Assembly: GCA_020746875.1 (NCBI GenBank)
Contig: JAGTJL010000004.1
Span: 186,001 to 250,000, forward strand
Length of the DNA stretch: 64,000 bases
Reading direction: 5' to 3'
Source: Rhexocercosporidium sp. MPI-PUGE-AT-0058
Lineage: Eukaryota > Ascomycota > Leotiomycetes > Helotiales
Part shown: positions 22,896 to 33,597 of the stretch, one piece after another
Numbering within the stretch: position 1 is the first letter of the stretch
How the letters are laid out: each line of letters starts with the position of its first letter
Notes under the pieces: model-generated
The model's database searches: none
The model's input: only the letters and a program-made list of their open reading frames with translations
Told to the model about the DNA's origin: nothing
Position numbers and translations under genes: made by a program

Positions 22896-23947
22896 ACCGG
22901 TTTCCCGCCTAAAATCCCGCCCCTGTTATAAATCCCGCGATTTACACCAAAATCCCACATTTTTGAATATTAATAAAACAACAACCACGAGACTTATAAT
23001 TATGAAAATTAAAACATAGGTTTATGTGTCTATAGAAAATATAAATATAATATTTTAAATGCTTAAAAACGTTTTAAAAGTCTATGAGAAAAGCTTAAAA
23101 ACGCGATTTTTGAGCTTTATTTAAAATTAGAGTAATATACGTTTAAGTAATTCTAATAATAAAATAATTATAAAATCTTATATAGAAAAGCTTTAAACTA
23201 TTTTTCTTATAAAAATAAAGTGTTATATGCAAGTATTTAAGGTTTAAGAAAATAAAAACCAATTTTTATTAAATTAAGTGCATCTTAAGATAAAGAAACC
23301 TAGTTTATAATTTTAAAGTTTTTAAACTTAATTTAAGTTTTAAAGATCCTTATATAAGTAATACATTATATAAATATGCCTTTAAAAAGGTAAAAAATTA
23401 ATAATATATATTTCGGCTTATTTATTTTTAATATATATTATTATAAAGTCAATTTTAAAGGCTTTTTAAAAATTTAAACTATGAAATGTAATAATATATC
23501 TTAGTAAGCATTATTTTAAGTTTATAAAATAAAATATCCTTTATTAAGATTATAAATTCAGCTCCAAAAATACAAGTAATATTATTTATTATAATATCCT
23601 TATATTTTCGTCCCAATATCTAAGTTTAAGTCATAAATAGCTTTTAAACTATTATAGATTATATATAGCTTTATACTTTATGTTTAAATTAACTTTTATA
23701 GTTAATATTTAAATAAATTTAAATAATCTAAAAACCCGAAAACTTAATCAAGTTTTATACAATAATAAAAGTCTATTTTTAGAAATATTAAGCTTTAATA
23801 TTAAATACCTAAAAACTAGATTATTTATAATTCAAAAAGTAAGTTTATAGCTCTTAATATGCAAAAGTTATCGCCGTTTAAAAACGTGCGATTTTGGTGG
23901 TAAGGTGGGATTTATAACAGGGGTGGGATTTTAAGCGGGAAACCGGT
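22896..23947. mobile_element. 1.05-kb AT-rich element with ~65-bp inverted repeats and TA flanks
   Basis: The left end ACCGGTTTCCCGCCTAAAAT and the right end are inverted copies over about 65 bp (22896-22961 and 23882-23947), including CCCTGTTATAAATCCC. TA lies at 22894-22895 and 23948-23949. The interior of about 0.9 kb is extremely AT-rich with no frame of any length, consistent either with a RIP-erased Tc1/mariner-type transposon or a naturally AT-rich non-autonomous one. The GC-rich ends remain well matched. Confidence 0.85.
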
Positions 23948-23949
23948 TA

Positions 23950-24233
23950 CAACAGTGCGGCAACAGTCAGCTCAAGGCATGATGGGCGGGCACAATGGCG
24001 GGACCAGCCATCGCAAGCAAGCTTTCGCGAGCTTAGCACCAATATGCATAAAGTTTGCACCAATCCGATCTGTGAGGGGCGCAGGGTAAGCTTATTACGC
24101 GCCTGCCTTTGTATCGTACTTGAATTAAATTAGGCAGCAGTAGCCTTAATATTAAAATTTTAAGAATTCATGAAAATGAATATACATTTATTCAACAGCC
24201 TTCAATATTAATCGCTGTTTATAGAATCCGAAA
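23950..24233. other. Upstream region of the HET pseudogene
   Basis: No coding signal. It probably includes the former promoter of the HET-domain gene. Confidence 0.3.
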
Positions 24234-26466
24234 ATGCCCCTCTGCGCGACATGTCACAATGTGGACATTCTTAACCTCCTTAACATTTGCCTTTCGCAAT
24301 ATCGAGACAAACAACAAGCTTTATCCAACGGCGAGACCTATAATAACGGTCTCAACAACTATAAGGGATCCGAAATCAAACACCACGGTGACATTTTCGA
24401 GATTAAGAAATCAAGCAAAGACTGCAATCTTTGCGATATCATATATCAAGCCTTTAAGAGAACCAATGTTCAAGATGAAGTTACAAGAGGGTTACAGATT
24501 ATGTTTCGTGCATCCTGCAGCAAGATTGAAGCATATTATAATATAAATGCCAAGGAAGGATTGATTAAATTATGCGGCCTAAATGTGTATATAAATGAGG
24601 CTGATAGTGAGTATTACCCCTAATAGCAGTGTAATAGAACTAATTTTTCTCTGCAGTCGAAGAGCTTTTCCGAGTTGCTCAAATAAAAGAGGACAATTCG
24701 CCGCCTATTTTAAAGATACTGGAGAAGGACCCTGCCTCCCAAAGATCGTTTGAAACTGCTTCCCGCTGGTTAAAGAACTGTGTAGAGAGCCATTCCTCTT
24801 GCAGGCCTGTTGTTCAGTTCCAGAAACCGCCCAGACGGCTGATTCACGTCGGCAATAAAACTCAGAATCCCTTTCTAGTTAAAACCTTCCCCGATCTCCA
24901 ACACGTAAAATGGCTAACGCTAAGCTACTACTAAGGAGGAGAGCCTTCGATAAAACTTACCATTGACACTATGAATGCGTTAAAGACTAAAATCCCTTTA
25001 GACGATTTCGATACTATAATTCATGACGCCGTACTGGTCACTAGAGCTTTAGGAATATCGTACATCTGGATTAATGCACTTTACATCCTCCAAGATCACA
25101 ACGAATGGAGCGAAGAGGCTTCTAAGATGAATGAGATCTATGGAGAATCAACAGTAACTCTTGTCATTGCCAGCTCAGATTCTGTAAAGAATGGATTTCT
25201 GAAGGAACGCCATCTCAACTACATTCCTATTACATATTCCACCGACCCAGCGGAAGATCATAGAGCAAAATTATTCGTATCACCAGAATGGGACGATAGT
25301 GAACGCGAATACAACGGGCCCTGGAGTAACGGGGATGGACGATGCAAGAAGGACTACTTCCCAATCGCTTACTACACTACACAGCTTCACAAATTATTTA
25401 GAAATGCTATGAGGAGCAGATATTCGAAAGGGGTGTAGCAGAGCGTGTCGAAGATAGAATATCTAAAACCTTAACCTACTCAAATTATGGCGAAATTGCA
25501 TTTGGATCTGGATTTCTCTGGCAATTACCGACATTCCTGAAATTCAAAGGATTTAAAGCCCATTTACCCACCAGCTTGGATTATCCATTGATGTCACACT
25601 CAGACACATTTCGTTTGTGGTACGACGTAGTCGAGGAGTATACTCAGAGAAAGTTTACGAAGATCAGCGATCGTCTCGTGGCAATCTCGAGCCTGGCTAG
25701 AATATATAGCGACATGATTCGAAACCCTACATACGTGGCTGGGCTGTGGAAAGAGGACCTCATTCGGGGGCTTTTATGGCATATTAAAGGTGCAACGCTT
25801 ATTCCCAGAGGTTTTGCAGACGATGTCCTAAATTCCCATGAGGCTTTTCCATCCTGGAGCTGGGCCAGCGCCGGATATGAGGCTGTTACAAATGACCCGA
25901 AGACTAATAATAGTCTCTGTAATTTGTCAGAAATCGAGGATACACGGATCAATCTTATTGACCCACGAGATCCGTTTGGTGCTGTGAAAAGTGGCAGTGT
26001 CACTATAGCTGGTCCTTTAAGGAGACTACTAAGGCTTTACAACAAGGAATGGAGATCGGAAAAAGCATCGATGTCAAAACTTAAGCGCTATATTTCCAGA
26101 ATCATCGACGAGGAAAACCAAGGAAGTGTTACTCACAAATACTCTTCTCCACCCGGAGGTCATTTTAGTGTTCTACAGATGCTTAGAGGTACAGGTTTGC
26201 TGCATCTACTTGTGTTGGAAGCTACAGGTGATATTCTAAATGGCATCAATGTATACCGTCGAGCTGGGATACTCAAACTCCGGTATATTGATCGTTCATG
26301 TTACGCATCGCCTCAGCTTCTTGCTGAAATGAAGAAGATGGAAACTTCAATTACTGCGCGGCTCGATCTACGTAAGAAGCAAGGCAAGGCGCGGATACAT
26401 TCTAACGCTGTATTTATGGAGGTAAAGAGGGAGAACTGGATGAAGGAAACAGTGATGGTAATCTAA
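24234..26466 (+). pseudogene. HET-domain (heterokaryon incompatibility) protein, RIP- and frameshift-broken
   Basis: Exon 1 starts MPLCATCHNVD with a Cys-rich head and a second Cys pair (CNLCDIIY). An intron begins with GTGAGT near 24608 and ends CTGCAG near 24657. The HET core follows: HVKWLTLSYY, TAA (24932-24934), GGEPSIKLT, IPLDDFDTIIHDAVLVTRALG, ISYIWINALYILQD. In intact proteins these read SYCWGG and IDALCI, so TGG>TAA, TGC>TAC and GAC>AAC hit the most conserved residues. One base is lost near 25330, shifting to GWTMQEGLLPNRLLHYTASQ, and another TAG replaces a probable Trp. The C-terminal half (25576-26466) is open and has the usual FPSWSWASAGY. Intact members trigger cell death on fusion of unlike strains. 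Confidence 0.88.
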
Positions 26467-26535
26467 GCGAGGCCTGAAACTCTGTCTCAAATCCGTGGCT
26501 TTGTTTATAAAAGTAACCGAATAGAATGAGGCTGG

Positions 26536-26826
26536 TTAGCCGCTAATAAAGCCCCCCTTCACCATCACCATCAAATGAGTTATATTTGACATCTCAATAT
26601 TCTTTAAAAATACGACTCGTTCGGCTGCTGGGCTGGCTCTGGGGGTCCAGCCTCGAGTGAACCATCTGCTCTTCTGAAATGTCGATTCCCAGGACGACTC
26701 GTGGGACTTGCCGTCTATATGAAAGGTAAGTCTTGAAAAATCTCGTAAATAGGCGTAGTGTCTAGTTGCTTTCCAGTACCAGCGAATTGCGACGATGGCC
26801 ATGGTACAGTTAACACCCCAGGTCAC
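26536..26826 (-). pseudogene. HET-domain fragment in reverse orientation
   Basis: The minus strand reads WYWKATRHYAYLRDFS, then after an apparent intron remnant SWESTFQKSRWFTRGWTPRA. These match the HET middle motif seen in the relic at 2.0-2.7 kb (WY*KATKCYVYLSNVS, WESAFRASKWFTRG). Only this piece of the domain is present. It abuts the piggyBac fragment on the opposite strand at about 26826. Confidence 0.7.
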
Positions 26827-27459
26827 CGTCCTAGAGAAACTTCAACAAACGCTGCCGTCGCCAGAGCATGGTTTGGAGAGGAAACTACTAAGGATTTGAA
26901 TGAGCCGTTCTTTGCGTGGCTTTACAACCAATTCATGAATACCGTGGATGTTGGTGATCAACTCAAGTCCTACAATTTAGGGGACAGAGCAATTAGAAGA
27001 GGTGGCTGGCAGGCTCTTTGGCAATGGCTTTTCAACACGATTCTTTACAATTGCTACCTTCTCTCTATTCATGCCAACGTCGACGACCATTGGCATGTAA
27101 CTAACAAGGATAAGTAGACGACTCAAGTCCAGTTTAAGAAGGATATCATGAAAGCATTGTTCCGTGCTGGGGGCTGTGTACCCGGATCAAGAAAACGCAC
27201 TTATTCCCATGGGAATATCAACGAATCTCTGGTTCCTACACATTACCATAAGCAAGTCAGAATGATGTAGAGGGGGGAATGCAAGTATTGCAAAGGGGAG
27301 AGATATAGTGACCCCAAAAGGATCGCTTTAGGAGAGATAACACCTAATTTACAGCGTCCTTCGGAGAGAAGGAGGTCTATTATGGGCTATAAAGAGTGCA
27401 ACGTGCACCTCTGTAAAGAAGGTGCTTGTTTTAATAATTACCATGGCGCTGTAGAGTAG
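26810..27459 (+). pseudogene. piggyBac-like transposase, C-terminal part
   Basis: RPRETSTNAAVARAWFG, VDVGDQLKSYN and RRGGWQALWQWLFNTILYNC are the end of the catalytic domain of piggyBac-family (DDE_Tnp_1_7) transposases. A TAG follows NKDK, the frame continues TTQVQFKKDIMKALFRAGG, then another TAG, then a Cys-rich tail GECKYCKGERYSDPKRIALG and NVHLCKEGACFNNYHG, the zinc-binding C-terminus that recognises element ends. The N-terminal and central catalytic parts are absent. The tail parallels the relic at 44.0-44.3 kb. Confidence 0.75.
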
Positions 27460-28113
27460 ATTTAAAGCAATTGATGATGATCCGGCCTTGAAATGCGGCT
27501 CTCTGATTGGCCAGATACCCCTGTCGGACTAAAAGTGACAAGCGACGCCGGTCGATGGGATAAGTGACTCAGCAGAGCGGGGAAAGTAATTAATATGAGT
27601 AGCTGCCTCTGAATGGCCAAGGGATCTTTTGAGTTCGGCGCTATATTTTGTAGGAGTACCTCCTGGGATCACTAGACCCCGCATCATGGTACCGCTGTCG
27701 TTTGTTTTTACAAGCTGAAAGATACAGGTAAGTGTTCCTGGTCGCTATCTTACTAGCTGGGCGCCACCAATACTTGGCCGTCTCGTCCCATTCATTCATT
27801 ACATAATCTTCCTTCTTCCGTCTGCTTTCGTCGTCGTGGACTACGCATCCACAATGCACGTCTCCTTACGGCGGCCTCGACTCTCCGACTTTCAAGTCTT
27901 CTCAGTCCCAGCCGCAATCATATGTCGTCGTCGTCTACCGCCATTCTTCACTAATCATATACTCTCCCACCTCCCCTTTCACCTTAACTACCTCGTCGAC
28001 CACCGCTTCCTCTATGCCTTTAGCGAACTGTTCCCCCAAACTGGCAGCACCGCCTTTCAAAGTCTTTGTACATCCAAGAGGAATTTGCAACCTCAATTGG
28101 CGTCTTAGTAACT
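27460..28113. other. Intergenic region upstream of the C2H2 gene
   Basis: No gene is supported. The last 250 bp is pyrimidine-rich, as expected for a fungal promoter/5' UTR. Confidence 0.4.
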
Positions 28114-29589
28114 ATGGCTACTGTCGAGAACCTGCCGCCTCCAGCTTCTGCCGCTTCCAACGACATATACGATTCGGACGATATTGGTCTTCATAATAGC
28201 CCTCTATTAAAGTCGGTGAGACCGAATCTTCGGCCTTCGCCGAGTCCACCGCCGCCCTTTTCCTTACCACAAGTCACTCTCGAACCCACACTCAGACCTC
28301 CTGGCCGCAAAGGTTCTAATCGATCGAGGAATGGTCTGAGAGATGCTGTGCTAGTCTCCTTCATGGGTGGGGGAAGGCGTCCTAATATTGCGCGCAAAGC
28401 TGGGAATGAGCCTTTGGCCTTAGATAATGAGGATGCCAAGGACTCTATAAAGGAAAATGAGGATACAGTGGAGAAGGACAGCATCAATCTTACAGCACTT
28501 GCGGCTGACGCATTAAGGGCGCATAAAGCTAAGACCGCTCAGGGTACTTCACAACCGGCACACACGACATCTGTAATCAAAAGCAGTACTCCAAACGCGG
28601 ACGCGCACCCCGCAATTAAAGATGAAATGGAGGATGTGAAGTCGACGAATATACCGTCCATAACTGCCTCGTACGTAGATGATTCCCACTCCCGATCTTT
28701 GTCAGCTTCAACAGTCAAACCTAAGATAAAAGCTTCTCCTGCCTACCAGCTGCCACCCATTCGTCAACATTCTCCCAAATCCGGCGTCTCAAATGGCAAA
28801 GGAGTTCGTCCAATTACTCTCCCATCGATCTCTCTGCTTAGGGATCTCAACGATCTTGCTAAAGCTGCAGCGACTAGCGACTCTGCATTCCCACAATCTC
28901 CATCAAGAAGAACACCTCCGCGATTCTCGGCGGCTCCAGTTCCTGGAACACCATCGAAGTCGCCCGTTAATGCATTTCGTCGAGAATTACCATCCTCGGG
29001 TCGAGGTAGTATCACAAAAACCCCAAGCACGGATAAGTCAGGTTCACCTCCTACCATAGTAATCGATCGCATGAGCATCGATGGCATTACAAACTCTGGC
29101 TTTCAGTGCAGTTATCCTGGTTGTACTACGCGACCTTTCCTAACAAAGGTCAGTCTATCACAATTAATCCTCTAATCATCGTGCCTGCCATCACTGTCTC
29201 ACGTGCACAGTTTCTATTGAATTCCCATGCAAATGTCCACTCGTCAAATCGACCATACTATTGCAGCGTCAAAGGTTGCCCCCGGGGTAAGAGTGAAAAA
29301 GGTTTCAAAAGGAATAATAAAAAGATCAGACATGGTTTAATCCATAGTTCACCAGGTTACGTTTGTCCCTTCTATTTGGACAGAGAACACAAGTATCCAA
29401 GGCCCGACAATCTTCAGCGGTATATCTGCCTATCTGCTTAAGCAGGGCTCTTTATTAACGACGTACCACAGACATGTCAGAGCTCAACACGCAAATAAGG
29501 GCAGCGACGACCCTCAATTGAGACGCGTACTTTCGCAAAAGCTGGAAGGATCGAGCAAAAGCCGGCGTAAAGCTCTTCCACTCCCTTAA
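28114..29589 (+). CDS. C2H2 zinc-finger protein (three exons, 453 aa)
   Basis: Exons 28114-29148, 29211-29419 and 29472-29589 are joined by introns of 62 bp (GTCAGT...GCACAG) and 52 bp (GTATAT...CACAG) that restore frame. The start MATVENLPPP is the first ATG of the frame. Residues 1-330 are low-complexity, Ser/Pro-rich and probably disordered. Three C2H2-like fingers follow: CSYPGCTT with NSHANVH, YYCSVKGCPRG with RHGLIH, and YVCPFYLDREHKYPRPDNLQ with RHVRAQH. In the third finger the second Cys of the usual CPFC is Tyr (TGT>TAT), and neighbouring changes are RIP-like, so this finger is likely dead. It is probably a nuclear DNA-binding protein of a family common in Pezizomycotina. The frame is intact, so it may still be expressed, but it may be a mildly RIPped paralog. 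Confidence 0.72.
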
Positions 29590-29914
29590 GTCCACCATAT
29601 CGAACTTTTCAGATCAGACAATAAAGTCCCGCTCAAAAATATATGCCACACAAAAGCAGGACAGTTTCTATGCCTAAGCAGATATAATAGATAAAAGTTT
29701 GTTAGGCTAAAAAGTTAGGCTTAGCGTCGGGACTACCCGCTTTATACTAGTCCTCGAACTTCGCGACCTCCTCACCCTACGATTCTACGCAAAAGTTAAT
29801 GGCCGTGAACTTTGGGCTTGACTGCGTGCTTTCTAGGAGATTAAGCAGAAGAGTTTAATCGAAGACCTAGTACAGGATTTCCCGCGCTAAGAGCAGGACT
29901 TTTTGCTGTTAGTA

Positions 29915-30071
29915 CGAAAGGGGGTTTACAGTGGGTCTCGTCCACCGTTATCAGCAGCAAGGTGCTATTAACCACAGAATAACGTCGAATACTCTAATCC
30001 TCCCCACAAATTTCCATAAGTAGCGAAAGAAAATACCAGGCTGGACGAGACCTACTGCAAACCCCCTTTCG
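29915..30071. mobile_element. 157-bp MITE with ~31-bp inverted repeats
   Basis: The ends CGAAAGGGGGTTTACAGTGG (left) and its inverted counterpart ending AAACCCCCTTTCG (right) pair over about 31 bp, including GTCTCGTCCA / TGGACGAGAC. TA lies immediately outside at 29913-29914 and 30072-30073. There is no coding capacity. It is a Tc1/mariner-type MITE, different in sequence from the one at 688-922. Confidence 0.82.
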
Positions 30072-30382
30072 TACCATGTTTAAGTTCGGGAACGGCACGA
30101 GCCGCAACCCTCTTTGAACCCTGCCACTAATCAATGACGCTTGCGGCAAACCCACCGAGGTGGGACATTAAACCTCGTCAGGATTTATAAAGTGGTGATA
30201 AGCCGCGAACATTTGGACGCTAAACAGACAAATCTGCACAGATATCAAGAGTTTAAAAACTACGAGCTACTTCCAATAACTTTCACTCCATCGCAGGCTC
30301 TCCGATCTCTCTAAGCTAAATTCAACTATCCCTTCTCCCTTTTGCTTTACTTGCTCCCTTTCTTAGAAATGCGGGGTTCTAA

Positions 30383-30620
30383 GGTAGTATTACCTAGTAA
30401 CATTACCTATGCATGCCCAGTTCCCGGTTTTAAGAACATCTGGGTAGCATTACCTAATAGCATTACCTAGTATGGCCTAAGTACGATGGTTCTGGGGACG
30501 TCGAGGTAGTATTACCTAATAGCATTACCTATGCATAACTAGTTCCCGGTTCTGGGGATATAGGGGTAATACTACCTGGTAGTATTACCTAGTGTAGCCT
30601 AAGTATAATGGTTCTATGTT
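30383..30620 (+). repeat. Two-copy 122-bp tandem repeat rich in GGTAGTATTACC palindromes
   Basis: The unit at 30383-30504 is repeated at 30505-about 30620, sharing ATTACCTATGCAT, AGTTCCCGGTT and ATTACCTAG...GCCTAAGTA. Each unit holds several near-palindromes of the type GGTAGTATTACC / GGTAATACTACC. No known element matches. Confidence 0.75.
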
Positions 30621-30721
30621 CCTCGTCTCACTACTCAGAAAAAGCCCTCTGTTCTTCTTCCCCGACACGCGATTTACAAGGAATCTTTTCATCCTAGAGA
30701 ATCCTTCAATACAAAGTAACA

Positions 30722-31159
30722 ATGCTATACACACAAGATACCATGATATAGTCTGAGGAGTCTTTAGCTCTGAATGCTCCTTCGTCATTAAATGGAGATG
30801 CTTCGTACAATAACATAGTCCATGGGCTCTTTTCCGGCTCACCCAATGAGGAAGCCGAATCCTTAGGAATCTTGATGCCGGTGATAAGTTCATCAAGCCC
30901 GAACGAGAAACATGACTCCCGCGAAACTAACTTCGGGGATATGCTAAGTAGTGCCATGGAGGCGTTGCGCAGTCAAGTCACAAATACGACTTACAAACTA
31001 TATGCTCAGCAAGGTCCAGGTTCTTCCAGAGCTTTCCTTTCTAGCCTCTCCACCTTGTACACGTTGCCGAATAAGGATTTCGCCCGCCTCTGTGCTAGCA
31101 TTCATCGAGCTTCCACCTCCTGCGACCCTGAAAAGTGGAGTTTCGATATATACAACTAA
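30722..31159 (+). pseudogene. Hypothetical frame with one in-frame TAG
   Basis: ATG at 30722 opens a frame with a TAG at 30749-30751. It then runs SEESLALNAPSSLNGDASYN through ETNFGDMLSSAMEALRSQV to a stop at 31159. The composition looks protein-like (Ser/Asn-rich, hydrophilic). No domain is recognised. Downstream ATGs (for example MPVISSSSPNEKH) could still give a 94-residue product. It could be a single-lesion pseudogene or a chance frame. Confidence 0.3.
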
Positions 31160-31358
31160 AGCCAATCAACCTATCAACAAAACGAAAAAAACGATTTAGG
31201 CCAGTGCACACACATTTTCAACGTACCCTTCCCTACCGCTTCCCCTGCCAGTACAAAGGGAATTCAACTCTATATTAGAGCTAAAACTCGGGCCTCCACA
31301 GCATGGAGAAGATAAGCGCCTATGTCCGTTACCACCGGAACTTTAAATCTTAAAGTAC

Positions 31359-32256
31359 TTAAAAGACTCCTAACGTAGAGCCCAATCGCTTCTCGATTCT
31401 TCGAGGTACTTCCGTAGTTGTTAATATGTTAGAGCACGTTCGGAAGTTTTCTTCAACCAAGCCAAGCACTGTGGCAAGATAGTTCGACCGCTTGGGTAGG
31501 ATATCTTTGGACTGCTTCTTCGAGAGATAAATCAGATGACGCCGAGTCCGAACTCGATGGGAAGCTCGCGGATGCGCAATTTGACACCGTTGCCGTGTCG
31601 CCATCTCCTCTTGTAACAATTCAGTCTTTGACGTCACAGTTTCTGGGTCCCCTAATAGTCCTACTTTTCGTTCTGTTTCTAAACATGGTACCATTCCTCA
31701 TTCGCTTTGGTAAAGTGCATAATGGCATTCGGCATGTCATTCTGTTGGTCTTGGTATTCACCGTTGCGTTTTTTCTACAGGACAATCTGCGCATCGCTTC
31801 TCTTTGCAGTCTGGACAAGCATCCTCATCTTTCGGAATGCATTTCGAATAGCATTTGCGGCAATTCCACCACGGGACTTCGGGGCAACTAGTTGCGTGAA
31901 CAGAGATTGAAGGTAAGCTATGAAACTAATCAGCATGATTTTAGAACCCTTAAATAGAATCTGAGAAGTGAGATTACAGCTTTCTATTAACACCAGTACA
32001 ATCAATTCGTCTTCTAGACACTGTACGCATCGCTTCTCTTTACAGCCTAGGTTTAGGCAAGTACCATCATCGACCGGGATAATATTTCGATAACATTTAC
32101 AGCAGTTCCAGTAGTTCCACGAGGTGAAGGTATCTAGCATATTAACAAGACGTAGAAGCTTTTGAAGTGATCAGCATAATTCCAGCAGCTTTAGAACGAA
32201 TATGAGTTTAGGTGAGATTACAGCCCTGCCTACACAAGTCATTCATAAATTTCTCT
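31359..32256 (-). pseudogene. Hypothetical gene with duplicated zinc-ribbon exon
   Basis: Two tandem 236-bp units each encode a Cys-rich motif on the minus strand: WNCCKCYRNIIP...LGCKEKRCVQC (unit at 32021-32256) and WNCRKCYSKCIPKDEDACPD followed by CKEKRCADC (unit at 31785-32020). Spacing CxxC...C(x2)C...CxxC suggests one zinc-binding ribbon each. Intron-like sequences (GTGTTA donor, ATGCTGAT branch, TAG/AAG acceptors) separate the copies and are themselves duplicated. The downstream frame at 31359-31694 (TSKTELLQEEMATRQR, LIYLSKKQSKDILP) may be the C-terminus. My exon phases do not join cleanly, so either the gene is broken or the structure differs. The family is not identified beyond a small fungal zinc-ribbon motif. 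Confidence 0.4.
31785..32256 (-). repeat. 236-bp tandem exon-intron duplication
   Basis: GCATCGCTTCTCTTT at 31791 recurs at 32027, and similarity continues through the zinc-ribbon exon and the following intron (shared GCTGTAATCTCAC and ATGCTGAT). The copies have diverged substantially. Confidence 0.7.
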
Positions 32257-32883
32257 CCCCCACAGATATTATCCTACCAGGGGATATGTGCCGGTTATCG
32301 TTATTAGTTATCCCAAGAACTTATTCCTCAGACGTAGCATGGAAGTAGATGCTGGAACCGCCCCCAGGTATCAGCCAGGTTTTTATGTTGCAGCGGCTTA
32401 GCTGCTCGAGGGAGGGCCCAATAGGCAAGCTCCCATTGTTCCTGGCAGAGTGTCGAGTGATGAGCCGGAAGTAGAAGGAATGAGGGCGCTGTACAGCATC
32501 ACACCTCATATATGCAGGAAAGACCACTACAGCTATAGAAGAGACCCTTACAATTGCAGTGGGGGACAGGCGCAGTTCCTACTTGGCCAATTAGATGGAC
32601 TAGTAAACATGGATTGCCCGGGAGGGGGCTTTTTGGTACTTGGACCGTAGTTGGTGTCTTGGTGGGGTGGCTCACGCTTATGCATGGGTAAATGCGGGGG
32701 CTTCAATAATATGCTGAAAAATTCCCACTACCTGTGCTACAATTTGTTGTACTCCATAGAGTAGTCTGTAGTATTTGCCAATATACTATGAGGTCTTGAT
32801 ACCCTTGGGCAATGCGGCTCAAAAGAACGCATTAAGACGCAGCCAGAACCTCTGCCTTGACGGACATCGTCTCAACGATCAAC

Positions 32884-33597
32884 ATGACGGACCTCAAGTC
32901 AATGTTCAACATGGTGAATCTTTATCGCTATGATCGCCTTGGCCGCTATCTCTACACCCTTTGTTCTTTCATGGGTTTCTTTTTTATCCTGTTTCACTCC
33001 CCCCAGCGCTTGGTAGTACTTCTCAAAGTCGCTGGGCTCTCTCGCACCACCATCTTTTCCCAGACTTCTTTCAAAGATTCATGTGGCGCGATCGAAGATG
33101 CTGCGATAGCAAGTGATCCTAGAGGATGCAACTTGACCATTACCCGATGTACTGGAAAGATGGGACAGCACAAGATCAGGCTACACGGCAAAGAAGAAAA
33201 TAACGGCGGACGGTATATCGACGACAAACTTCGATACGCTATGAACGATGACACGCTCGTGAGATGGTATTGCGAATGCCACGGCCTAAGGCGGTTATCC
33301 CTCCGTCCTTGCCAGCAGGGCGGACTTCTCTTCCTGACTTACCGTCGTGCCCATCCATCAAAAGCCCGATCCGGAGACGAAGAGCCGGCTAGTTGGCAAT
33401 TGCTAGGATCTTACCAAACCCGAACCTCATTTGTTGCAAATATGGGCAAGTCCAACTATACTTCCGATGCTATTCAAACGTACCTACCTAGTGGATCTAA
33501 GAGACGGGAATTCGTCCCCTGGATGGGGCCCTTTGAGGATTGCGGCCGTCGTGTCCCTGGGGTCTTTGAACAAAGATTTTTATATGTAACGGAATAA
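32884..33597 (+). CDS. Hypothetical protein (237 aa) with an N-terminal hydrophobic segment
   Basis: The first ATG of the frame (MTDLKSMFNMVNLYRYD) opens 237 uninterrupted codons. A hydrophobic stretch at about residues 20-45 (LYTLCSFMGFFFILFHSPQR) could be a membrane anchor. The rest is basic and Cys/Arg-rich (VRWYCECHGLRRLSLRPCQQ, GGRYIDDKLRYAMNDDT). No family is recognised. Its length in a region full of broken frames, and the lack of RIP-type stops, favour a real gene or a recently spared exon. No neighbour suggests a function. Confidence 0.5.
   Translation: MTDLKSMFNMVNLYRYDRLGRYLYTLCSFMGFFFILFHSPQRLVVLLKVAGLSRTTIFSQTSFKDSCGAIEDAAIASDPRGCNLTITRCTGKMGQHKIRLHGKEENNGGRYIDDKLRYAMNDDTLVRWYCECHGLRRLSLRPCQQGGLLFLTYRRAHPSKARSGDEEPASWQLLGSYQTRTSFVANMGKSNYTSDAIQTYLPSGSKRREFVPWMGPFEDCGRRVPGVFEQRFLYVTE

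Larger units (their letters stand above)
29590..30721. other. Repeat-bearing non-coding region
   Basis: No gene is seen. It contains the 157-bp MITE and the 122-bp tandem duplication listed separately. Confidence 0.4.

Noticed and set aside
30383..30620. CRISPR-like direct repeats
   Set aside because: The units are two contiguous 122-bp copies without unique spacers, and the genome is fungal.
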